NCBI GenBank assembly: GCA_036507855.1
Contig: DATCIJ010000145.1
Span: 1 to 16,978 of the forward strand
Length of the DNA: 16,978 nucleotides
Reading direction: 5' to 3'
Source of the DNA: JABWBJ01 sp036507855
GTDB taxonomy: Bacteria; Gemmatimonadota; Gemmatimonadetes; Gemmatimonadales; Gemmatimonadaceae
The notes beneath the pieces are model-generated. The model was given only the letters and a program-made list of their open reading frames with translations, had not been told where the DNA came from and made no database searches. Positions 8,519 through 14,053 of the stretch are shown here, in pieces. Position numbers and translations under genes: made by a program. Every line of letters begins with the position of its first letter. The stretch's first letter is position 1.

Positions 8519-8821
8519 TCACCCAGCGTCAGGAAAGAAGTTCACCATTCTGGTGATACCGCGCCTGAGTTCTCGCACGTAAAAGTTGATGAGGAGGCCG
8601 ACGCTGCGTTGGCTCAGCTTGAGATATGAGAGGAGTTGTGCCCGATGCACAGGAGTGATCCGCGTAACGGCCTTGAGCTCGACGACTGCTACTTGTTCCA
8701 CCAGCAGATCCACACGATATCCCACGTCGAGCGACAAACCGCGATACGAGATGGGAAGCGCCAACTCGGCTTCATAGCGCAGGCCCTTGAAGCTGAGCTC
8801 CTCACAAAGGCATGCAAAAAG
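8519..8821 (-). pseudogene. 5'-truncated GxxExxY-family (PDDEXK_3-like) gene remnant
   Basis: Read on the minus strand, the frame gives ACLCEELSFKGLRYEAEL, then LPISYRGL, VGYRVDLLVE, VAVVELKAV and then QLLSYLKLSQRSVGLLINF to a TGA at 8519-8521. This is the body of the GxxExxY family, with the D-(x)n-ExK nuclease-like core (D in YRVDLLV, E-L-K). What is missing is the N-terminal 30-odd residues, including the name-giving GxxExxY helix that normally precedes EACL. Homology stops at about 8821, exactly where the CTCTGCG repeat begins. No ATG or GTG start remains in frame; a TTG at 8762-8764 is internal to the domain. I therefore read it as a remnant. GxxExxY proteins are of unknown role, though the fold suggests a nuclease. 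Confidence 0.78.
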
Positions 8822-8823
8822 GG

Positions 8824-8867
8824 AATCTCTGCGAGACTCTGCGCACTCTGCGGTTGAAATGTGTTTC
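8824..8867. repeat. CTCTGCG direct repeat, second set (three units)
   Basis: CTCTGCG begins at 8827, 8837 and 8846 (spacing 10 and 9, like the first set), followed by GGTTGAAATGTGTTT. It is nearly identical to 8423-8473 except for one missing unit. It replaces the 5' end of the GxxExxY gene. Confidence 0.8.
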
Positions 8868-8885
8868 TGAGGCTTGCGTCTCCTC

Positions 8886-8935
8886 GACAGCTTAGGAGAG
8901 GCGCCCTACTGTTCTCCTAAACAGCATAGGAGAAG
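8886..8935. promoter_or_regulatory. Three copies of ACAGCWTAGGAGA-type motif, probable PadR operator
   Basis: GACAGCTTAGGAGA at 8886-8899, its inverted counterpart TCTCCTAAACAGC at 8913-8925, and AACAGCATAGGAGA at 8920-8933. The first two form an 8-bp perfect inverted repeat (TTAGGAGA/TCTCCTAA) with a 13-nt centre. The third overlaps the ribosome site of the padR gene starting at 8939. Dyad sites directly upstream of a PadR gene are typical of autorepression; that use is inferred. Confidence 0.55.
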
Positions 8936-8938
8936 GGT

Positions 8939-9280
8939 GTGGCAAGTTCGGCGGAATTGCTGCCCGGCACGCTCGACGTCCTGATTCTCTAGGCCGTCTC
9001 ACTCGGCAAGCTGCATGGATACGGCGTGCTGCTTCGCATCGAGCAGATCTCGGGCGGAGCCCTCCAGGTCCAGCAGGGCGCCCTCTATCCCGCACTGTAC
9101 CGCCTCGAACACCACGGCTTCATCGAGAGCGAGTGGGGAACCTCGGACAACAATCGCAAGGCCAAGTTCTACCGCCTGACCGCCGCCGGACGGAAACGGC
9201 TCGGCGAAGAAACCGCGAGTTGGAACCGCCTCGCCCAGGCCATCGCCCGCTCCCTGGCCGCGACGCCGCAGGGGATCTGA
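8939..9280 (+). pseudogene. PadR-family transcriptional regulator interrupted by an in-frame amber codon
   Basis: Winged-helix repressor of the PadR family, the small type often paired with MacB-like ABC permeases. Starting at GTG 8939 (AGGAG at 8928-8932), the frame reads ASSAELLPGTLDVLIL, then TAG at 8990-8992 (codon 18), then AVSLGKLHGYGVLLRIEQIS and GALYPALYRLEHHGFI, with AKFYRLTAAGRKRL in the wing. Family members have Lys (AAG) or similar at the stop position, so one base change explains it. Read through, the protein is 113 residues and complete, with an intact helix-turn-helix. A GTG at 9026 could restart translation but would lose helix 1. The usual downstream permease gene is absent; the next genes are on the opposite strand. 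Recent inactivation, stop readthrough or a base error are all possible. Confidence 0.8.
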
Positions 9281-9285
9281 AAACC

Positions 9286-9313
9286 AGGTCATAGGTCAGA
9301 GGTCAGAGGTCGC
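9286..9313. repeat. Heptamer array, AGGTCAG-type, four units
   Basis: AGGTCAT (9286), AGGTCAG (9293), AGGTCAG (9300) and AGGTCGC (9307), in exact 7-bp steps. It lies between the convergent padR and minus-strand lipoprotein genes. Confidence 0.85.
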
Positions 9314-9340
9314 TGTTCAGGGACCTGAGTGGCACGGTGC

Positions 9341-10357
9341 TCAGCGTTTCGCGCCTGGAAACAGAATGGTGAACAACGTCCGGCGCTGTGCGGTGACTTC
9401 GGCGAGCGATCGGCCCGTGATCACCGCGGCCAACCACTCGCCGCGATCCGCATCCGCCCAGCGCGCCGCGAATCCATATGCGTTCACGGCAGTGCGGAAC
9501 GAGATCGCTTCCACCGCCAGTCCGGCGATTTCGCCCATGCAGTGCCGGAAGGTATTGTCGGGCCGGTAGTGCTGCGCGAACAGGGTGCTGGCATCGTTAT
9601 GCAGCCGCAATCGAAGTGTCGCCTGTCCCGAGCGGAAATGGAGCTCGTCCGGGCTGGGGAATGGCACGCGCCTGATCTCACGCGGCACCCTGATGCGCAC
9701 CGAGCGCAGGTCGTACCGCGTCCACTCGAAGCTGTCCACCGAATCGCTCAGGCACGGCGAATAGAACCACGCGTCGGCGTTCGCGGTGGCTGTCTCGGCG
9801 ACATTCGCGGTGCGCTGGATTGTGTGGAGCGCGAGGCGAAGCGCCTGCGCGTCTCTCAGCCGGGTCGTCCGGATCATCGCCTGCACTGAATTCCGCTCGT
9901 CGGGCTCGTTGAGACGCTCCCATCGGGCCACAGCCAGGTACTCACCGCGACCGCGCCACGAGAGTGCCTCGGTCAGGAAGCCGCCGTATTGCGCCTCGCA
10001 GACGACCTGGCCGGGTTGGTTGTAGCCCAACAGGCCGAATGCACTCTGCCTCCCCAACATGATCGCCATGCTCGACGTCCCGCGACTGAAACGCAGGCTG
10101 AATCCGTCGCTCCTGCCGCGCCGATACTCTCGAGGAACGGCAATGCTGATGTTCCCCAGTTGATACCGCGGCCATCCCGTCGTGTCGGGCGAAGCGGGAT
10201 CGCAAACCGAACGGACCCACTCCTGGTCCGCGGTGAGCGAGATCGGCTCTGGAGGATCCTGTCTGGAAGCGCAGGCCGCGAGGGCGGCTGCGACGACCGG
10301 AAGCGCGAACCGACGCGCGCGTTTTCTACTGAAGTCGGGGATTTGTAAGCCCGCCAT
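9341..10357 (-). CDS. Lipoprotein with two copies of an unrecognised ~150-residue Cys-pair domain
   Basis: A 338-residue product. Residues 1-28 form a signal peptide with a basic stretch (RKRARR), a hydrophobic core and lipobox L26-A-A-C29. Two related domains follow, about 41-182 and 195-336. Each opens with Cys, then a (W)xRYxLxxIxIxVPREYR-like strand (RYQLGNISIAVPREYR at 64-79, RYDLRSVRIRVPREIR at 214-229). Each then has a second Cys, an LTEALSWR/VEAISFR strand and a VARWE/AARWA strand, and ends in an LHTI/LFTI helix. Cysteine pairs are C52/C120 and C202/C273, spaced 68 and 71, and suggest a disulfide per domain in the periplasm. The same domain makes up the neighbour at 10397-10957, 39 nt upstream on the same strand, so the two are probably one operon. 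I do not recognise the family. Confidence 0.75.
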   Translation of the reverse strand: MAGLQIPDFSRKRARRFALPVVAAALAACASRQDPPEPISLTADQEWVRSVCDPASPDTTGWPRYQLGNISIAVPREYRRGRSDGFSLRFSRGTSSMAIMLGRQSAFGLLGYNQPGQVVCEAQYGGFLTEALSWRGRGEYLAVARWERLNEPDERNSVQAMIRTTRLRDAQALRLALHTIQRTANVAETATANADAWFYSPCLSDSVDSFEWTRYDLRSVRIRVPREIRRVPFPSPDELHFRSGQATLRLRLHNDASTLFAQHYRPDNTFRHCMGEIAGLAVEAISFRTAVNAYGFAARWADADRGEWLAAVITGRSLAEVTAQRRTLFTILFPGAKR

Positions 10358-10396
10358 GACGCCCCCGTGAGTGAGTAAACTGCTTGCTGAAGAATG

Positions 10397-10957
10397 CTAC
10401 GGCTTTGCTACCGCGATGGTATGCAGCATGTCGCGAATGAGCCTTGCTTCCTCGACCTTCGAAGCGCCCATTGAGGCAAACAGCCACTTGCCGACATCCT
10501 GCCCACCCCACGTGGCTTCCCAGCGCGCCACGAGGCTGAAGTAGCCGAGGTCTCTCCAGGCCAACACCTCTGTCGGGAAGCCGCCGTAACTCGCACGGCA
10601 CCAGTTCTGGAAGCGCCGCGCGCGGTTCGCGTCGTCGAAATCGTACCGAGCGTTACGGTGAAGCCTGAGGAGGAAACCACCGGAGCCGCTCCGGAAGCTC
10701 AGCGTGTACGGTTGGGCCTCACTCACACGGTATTGCGGCGCCACCAGGATCGTGATGTCGCCGATCCGATACCGCTTCCACCCGGTCGTATCCGCCGGCG
10801 ATCCCGCATCACACGTGCTCGCGACCCAGGCCTGGTCCGGCGTCAGGGGGACCGGTTCAGTGTATGGGTCAGGAGCCGGGGCACATCCCCATGCTGCTGC
10901 CAGCATGACCAGCTCGGGCCACCTCCGGGGCGCTATTCTTCGGACATGGCTGATCAT
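10397..10957 (-). CDS. Single-domain paralogue of the neighbouring Cys-pair lipoprotein
   Basis: A 186-residue product starting MISHVRRIAPRRW with a basic n-region, a short hydrophobic stretch and C25 after AAAWG. W at -2 makes this an unusual lipobox, so lipidation is likely but not certain. After PVPLTPDQAWVAS the domain repeats the neighbour's plan: C49, TTGWKRYRIGDITILVAPQYR (57-77), C120, YGGFPTEVLAWR, LVARWE, and a terminal LHTI helix. C49 and C120 are 71 apart, as in the second domain of the other protein. The ATG at 10955-10957 lies inside the first codons of trmFO on the other strand, so the two divergent genes overlap by 12 bp. The only later ATG, at residue 18, would destroy the signal peptide. 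A longer open frame continues antisense to trmFO and is not credible. Confidence 0.7.
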   Translation of the reverse strand: MISHVRRIAPRRWPELVMLAAAWGCAPAPDPYTEPVPLTPDQAWVASTCDAGSPADTTGWKRYRIGDITILVAPQYRVSEAQPYTLSFRSGSGGFLLRLHRNARYDFDDANRARRFQNWCRASYGGFPTEVLAWRDLGYFSLVARWEATWGGQDVGKWLFASMGASKVEEARLIRDMLHTIAVAKP

Positions 10958-12316
10958 GATCTGACTCCGGTGCGCGTCGTAGGGGGTGGACTGGCCGGAA
11001 GCGAGGCCGCCTGGCAACTCGCCCAGCGCGGGTGCCGCGTTGTACTCCAGGAGATGCGCCCGGTTCGCCGGACCCCCGCCCACCAGACGGAGCGCCTCGC
11101 GGAGTTGGTCTGCTCGAACACGTTCAAGAGTACGGAGACCAGCAACGCCCACGGCCTGCTGAAGGCGGAGATGCGGGTGCTGGGAAGCATGGTTCTCGAA
11201 GCCGCCGATGCGGCGCGCGTTCCGGGTGGTTCCGCGCTGACCGTGGATCGGGAAGTGTTCGCGCAGGCGGTTACGGATCGAGTCACGAGTCATCCGCTCG
11301 TCGAGGTCGTTCGCGAGGAGGTCACGTCCCTGCCGCAGCCAGGCATTGTCGCGACCGGGCCGCTCACTTCCGAAGCACTCTCCGAGGCGATTCGAGAGCG
11401 TACGGGCAGTGATGCGCTGTCGTTCTACGACGCCATCGCGCCCATCGTCGCGATCGATTCCATCGATCATGGCATCGTGTTCCGCGCTTCCCGGTACGGC
11501 AAGGAAACGATGGACGGCGCCGGTGACGAGGGCGCGTACCTCAACTGCCCGATGTCGCGCGACGAATACGAGGCTTTTCTCGACGCGCTGAGCACCGCCG
11601 ACCAGTATCACGCGCACGAGTTCGACCAGGTGCCGTACTTCGAGGGCTGCATGCCCATCGAGGTCATGGCTCAGCGCGGGCGCGAGACGCTCCGCTTCGG
11701 TCCCATGAAGCCGGTTGGTCTCGACGACCCACGCACGGGACGAAGACCGTGGGCGGTCGTGCAGCTTCGACAGGAAGATCGCGCCGGAGCGATGTGGAAC
11801 ATGGTTGGATTCCAGACACGTCTGCGGATTGCCGAACAACAACGGGTCTTCCGCATGATCCCGGGGTTGGCGGGAGCGGAGTTCCTCCGGTATGGGCAGA
11901 TCCACCGCAACGCCTACCTCAACGCGCCTGCCTCGCTCACGCCGCATCTCTCACTGCGCGACGACCCGATGGTGCTGTTCGCTGGCCAGCTCACCGGCGT
12001 CGAGGGCTACACCGAGAGCACCGCGACGGGACTCCTCGCCGGGATGAACCTGGCGCGGATGCTCCGTGGCGAGGAACCGGCCCTCCCGCCGCCGACCACG
12101 ATGCTCGGCGCGCTGTACCGCTACCTCCGTGAGGCCGATCCACGCCACTTCCAGCCGATGAACGCCAACTTCGGGCTCGTCGAAGCGTTAGGCACGGAGG
12201 TTCGTGACAAGCGACGGAAGAAGGAACTGCTTGCCGGGCGGTCGCTGGCGGACCTGGCGGCCTGGCGGGACAACCTGGCGACTCCGATGCCCGCCTTCAG
12301 CGCGCTCGCGCCGTGA
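10946..12316 (+). CDS. trmFO: FADH2-dependent tRNA (uracil-54-C5)-methyltransferase TrmFO
   Basis: Makes ribothymidine at tRNA position 54 using methylenetetrahydrofolate as carbon donor and FADH2 as reductant. The 456-residue product has the FAD-binding GGGLAG (13-18) after a VRVV strand, then QEMRPVRRTPAHQT and ELVCSNTFKS with C56. FEGCMPIE contains C235. C56 and C235 correspond to the two conserved cysteines of the family. MKPVGLDDPRTG and GQLTGVEGYTESTATG near the C terminus are also characteristic. The start is ATG 10946, giving MADHDLTPVRVVGGG; the open frame upstream to 10658 is antisense to the lipoprotein. No clear ribosome site is visible. The stop overlaps the xerC GTG. Confidence 0.95.
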   Translation: MADHDLTPVRVVGGGLAGSEAAWQLAQRGCRVVLQEMRPVRRTPAHQTERLAELVCSNTFKSTETSNAHGLLKAEMRVLGSMVLEAADAARVPGGSALTVDREVFAQAVTDRVTSHPLVEVVREEVTSLPQPGIVATGPLTSEALSEAIRERTGSDALSFYDAIAPIVAIDSIDHGIVFRASRYGKETMDGAGDEGAYLNCPMSRDEYEAFLDALSTADQYHAHEFDQVPYFEGCMPIEVMAQRGRETLRFGPMKPVGLDDPRTGRRPWAVVQLRQEDRAGAMWNMVGFQTRLRIAEQQRVFRMIPGLAGAEFLRYGQIHRNAYLNAPASLTPHLSLRDDPMVLFAGQLTGVEGYTESTATGLLAGMNLARMLRGEEPALPPPTTMLGALYRYLREADPRHFQPMNANFGLVEALGTEVRDKRRKKELLAGRSLADLAAWRDNLATPMPAFSALAP

Positions 12317-13278
12317 AGACCGCCCCCGCCCGCGCCCGCCCGCCTGACGAGACTTCACGCTCGCGACATCCGGATATCGAAGCGTTCCTCACGCACCTGG
12401 CCAAGGAGCGCGACGTTTCGCCGAACACCCTGAGGGCCTATCGACAGGACCTGGCGAACCTCGAGACATTCCTGGCATCGCAACTCGGCAGCGGCTGGAC
12501 CTGGGACCAGGTCGACCGGCTGGTGCTGCGTGGTTTCCTTGGATTCCTGACACGGGCCGGACTGGCCCGGCGCAGCACTGCGCGATCGCTCTCCGCGGTC
12601 CGCACGCTGTTCAAGTTCCTCCATCGCGAGGAACTGGTGCCCACGAATCCGACTCGCACGGTTTCGAGCCCGAAGCTCGAGAAGTACCTGCCCGCGTGGC
12701 TCGATCGAAAACAGGTCGACGTGCTCTTCGACATGGCCGAACTCAGGGCGCGGGAGGGAGGATTTGCCGACGTGCGCAACCTGGCCATTCTCGAGCTGTT
12801 TTACTCGACCGGGATGCGGCTGTCCGAACTGCGCGGCGTCAATCGCGGTGACCTGGACCTGGTCGCTCAGCAGGTCAAGGTCCGCGGGAAGGGCAGGAAG
12901 GAGCGGATCATCCCTGTGGGCGACAAGGCGACGCTCGCGCTGCGGAACTACGAGTCGAAGCTTGATGAATTGGCTCGGAAGCTGGGCGGCCGGGTCGACA
13001 GAATGGCCTGGTTCCTCGGCCCACGCGGAAGACGGCTCTCGGTGCGCGGCATCCAGGATATCGTGACCCGGTTCCTGTCGCGGCTCGACGAGAACGCCGG
13101 CCTGTCCACGCACTCGCTGCGGCACTCGTTCGCGACACACCTGCTCGATGCCGGCGCCGACCTGCGCGCGGTGCAGGAGCTCCTGGGGCACGCGTCGATC
13201 TCGACGACGCAGATTTACACGCACACCAGCGTCGAGCGGCTTCGCGAAGTGTACAAGAAAGCGCATCCCAGAGCCTGA
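12313..13278 (+). CDS. xerC: Tyrosine recombinase XerC-like
   Basis: Site-specific recombinase that resolves chromosome dimers at dif together with a partner Xer protein. The 321-residue product has an N-terminal core-binding domain (about 20-107, with VSPNTLRAYRQDL) and a catalytic domain. Active-site residues are R169 (STGMR), K193 (RGKGRKER), H267 and R270 (THSLRHSF), H293 (LLGHASISTTQ) and nucleophile Y302 (IYTH). The GTG start overlaps the trmFO stop as GTGA. The order trmFO-xerC-hslV-hslU equals gid-codV-clpQ-clpY in Firmicutes, which supports the XerC/CodV assignment over XerD. The first 15 residues are Pro/Arg-rich and not conserved. Confidence 0.92.
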   Translation: MKTAPARARPPDETSRSRHPDIEAFLTHLAKERDVSPNTLRAYRQDLANLETFLASQLGSGWTWDQVDRLVLRGFLGFLTRAGLARRSTARSLSAVRTLFKFLHREELVPTNPTRTVSSPKLEKYLPAWLDRKQVDVLFDMAELRAREGGFADVRNLAILELFYSTGMRLSELRGVNRGDLDLVAQQVKVRGKGRKERIIPVGDKATLALRNYESKLDELARKLGGRVDRMAWFLGPRGRRLSVRGIQDIVTRFLSRLDENAGLSTHSLRHSFATHLLDAGADLRAVQELLGHASISTTQIYTHTSVERLREVYKKAHPRA

Positions 13279-13282
13279 GTCA

Positions 13283-13333
13283 GAGCTCGGAGCTCAGAGG
13301 TTGCGCTGCCCTCTGCCCTCTGCCCGCTGCCCT
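13283..13333. repeat. Two opposed heptamer arrays between xerC and hslV
   Basis: First array: GAGCTCG (13283), GAGCTCA (13290), GAGG (13297). Second array: CTGCCCT at 13306 and 13313, CTGCCCG at 13320 and CTGCCCT at 13327. CAGAGG at 13295-13300 can pair with CCTCTG at 13310-13315 around a 9-nt loop. Together they occupy most of the 85-bp gap. Confidence 0.8.
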
Positions 13334-13363
13334 CAGTATCTTGGCTTTCCCTTTGCCCCGCCA

Positions 13364-13912
13364 ATGTCCATGCGATCCCCTGGTCGAATTCGCTCGACAA
13401 CCATCCTGAGCGTCCGTCGCGACGGCCAAGTCGCGCTCGGCGGCGATGGGCAGGTCACGGTGGGCGAAACGGTGATGAAGGCCACCGCGCAAAAGGTGCG
13501 GACGCTCGCCAATGGCCGGCTGCTGGCCGGATTCGCCGGCAGCGCCGCGGACGGGCTGACGCTCTTCCAGAAGTTCGAGGAAAAGATCGAGCGGTACCCC
13601 GACAACCTGCGGCGCGCGGCGGTTGAACTGGCGAAGGATTGGCGCAGTGACCGCGTGCTACGTCGGCTCGAAGCGTTACTGGCGGTTACCGACAAGGAAA
13701 GCAGCTTCATCCTGTCGGGCACGGGCGACATCATCGAACCCGATGACGGGGTACTCGCGATCGGATCCGGTGGTCCGTACGCCCTGGCGGCCGCGCGCGC
13801 CCTCGTCGCCAGTACCCCGCTGCCGGCCGTCGAGATCGTCAGGCGCGCGCTGGAAATCGCGGCCGACATCTGCATTTACACGAACAATCGCATCACGATA
13901 CTCGAAGCTTGA
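13364..13912 (+). CDS. hslV: ATP-dependent protease proteolytic subunit HslV (ClpQ)
   Basis: Peptidase component of the HslVU protease, a double hexamer with an N-terminal threonine nucleophile. The 182-residue product has TTILSVRRDGQ, GGDGQVTVG, VMK, KVRTLANGRLLAGFAGS, ELAKDWRSD and AIGSGGPYALAAARAL. With T12 as mature residue 1, D28, K39 and S135 correspond to D17, K28 and S124 of the family. This implies that the first 11 residues (MSMRSPGRIRS) are removed, whereas E. coli HslV loses only Met. ATG 13364 (or 13370) is chosen because upstream codons come from the heptamer array. No purine-rich ribosome site precedes it. hslU follows after 141 bp. Confidence 0.95.
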   Translation: MSMRSPGRIRSTTILSVRRDGQVALGGDGQVTVGETVMKATAQKVRTLANGRLLAGFAGSAADGLTLFQKFEEKIERYPDNLRRAAVELAKDWRSDRVLRRLEALLAVTDKESSFILSGTGDIIEPDDGVLAIGSGGPYALAAARALVASTPLPAVEIVRRALEIAADICIYTNNRITILEA

Positions 13913-13928
13913 GATGGGAGATGGGAGA
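13911..13928. repeat. Heptamer array GATGGGA, left arm
   Basis: Reads GA then GATGGGA (13913), GATGGGA (13920), GA, overlapping the hslV stop codon by two bases. It is the inverted counterpart of the array at 14028-14050. Confidence 0.8.
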
Positions 13929-13947
13929 ATCGAGGTAAACGGCAAAC

Positions 13948-13982
13948 CCTGATCGCGTCGCTACTGCCCTGCGGCGATCAGG
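13948..13982 (+). other. Hairpin-forming inverted repeat in hslV-hslU gap
   Basis: CCTGATCGC at 13948-13956 pairs perfectly with GCGATCAGG at 13974-13982 (9 bp, 17-nt loop). There is no T tail, so a terminator role is unlikely. It sits inside the larger inverted pair of heptamer arrays. Confidence 0.6.
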
Positions 13983-13995
13983 TCCCAATCGAAGA

Positions 13996-14010
13996 TCCGA
14001 TCTGATCGGA
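13996..14010. other. 15-bp palindrome TCCGATCTGATCGGA
   Basis: Perfect 7-bp arms around a single T, in the hslV-hslU gap 44 nt before hslU. It could be a protein-binding dyad or a third nested stem of the spacer; no regulator can be assigned. Confidence 0.5.
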
Positions 14011-14027
14011 AGGCAGTTTCTCTCAGA

Positions 14028-14050
14028 TCTCCCATCTCACCTCTCCCATC
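14028..14050. repeat. Heptamer array TCCCATC, right arm
   Basis: After TC come TCCCATC (14030), TCACCTC (14037) and TCCCATC (14044), the reverse complement of GATGGGA-type units. It ends 3 nt before the hslU ATG and occupies the place where a ribosome site would be expected. Confidence 0.8.
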
Positions 14051-14053
14051 CCG

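Noticed and set aside
8417..8857. Plus-strand open frames at 8417-8629, 8586-8777 and 8636-8857
   Set aside because: They run through the CTCTGCG repeats and opposite the GxxExxY remnant, with no similarity to known proteins.
8990..8992. Programmed amber recoding (for example pyrrolysine) in padR
   Set aside because: One TAG in one gene, at a position normally holding Lys and with no context signal, is more simply a mutation or base error; kept only as an outside possibility.
9310..9340. Terminator between padR and the convergent lipoprotein
   Set aside because: Only a 5-bp TCAGG/CCTGA stem without a T or A tract; too weak to call.
10658..10945. N-terminal extension of trmFO
   Set aside because: Antisense to the lipoprotein gene, and the family N terminus begins at the ATG at 10946.
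10958..11947. Upstream extension of the minus-strand lipoprotein
   Set aside because: Would run antisense through most of trmFO and bury the signal peptide inside the protein.
13148..13363. Longer HslV frame starting inside xerC
   Set aside because: Codes for a heptamer-derived, non-homologous leader; the family start fits 13364.
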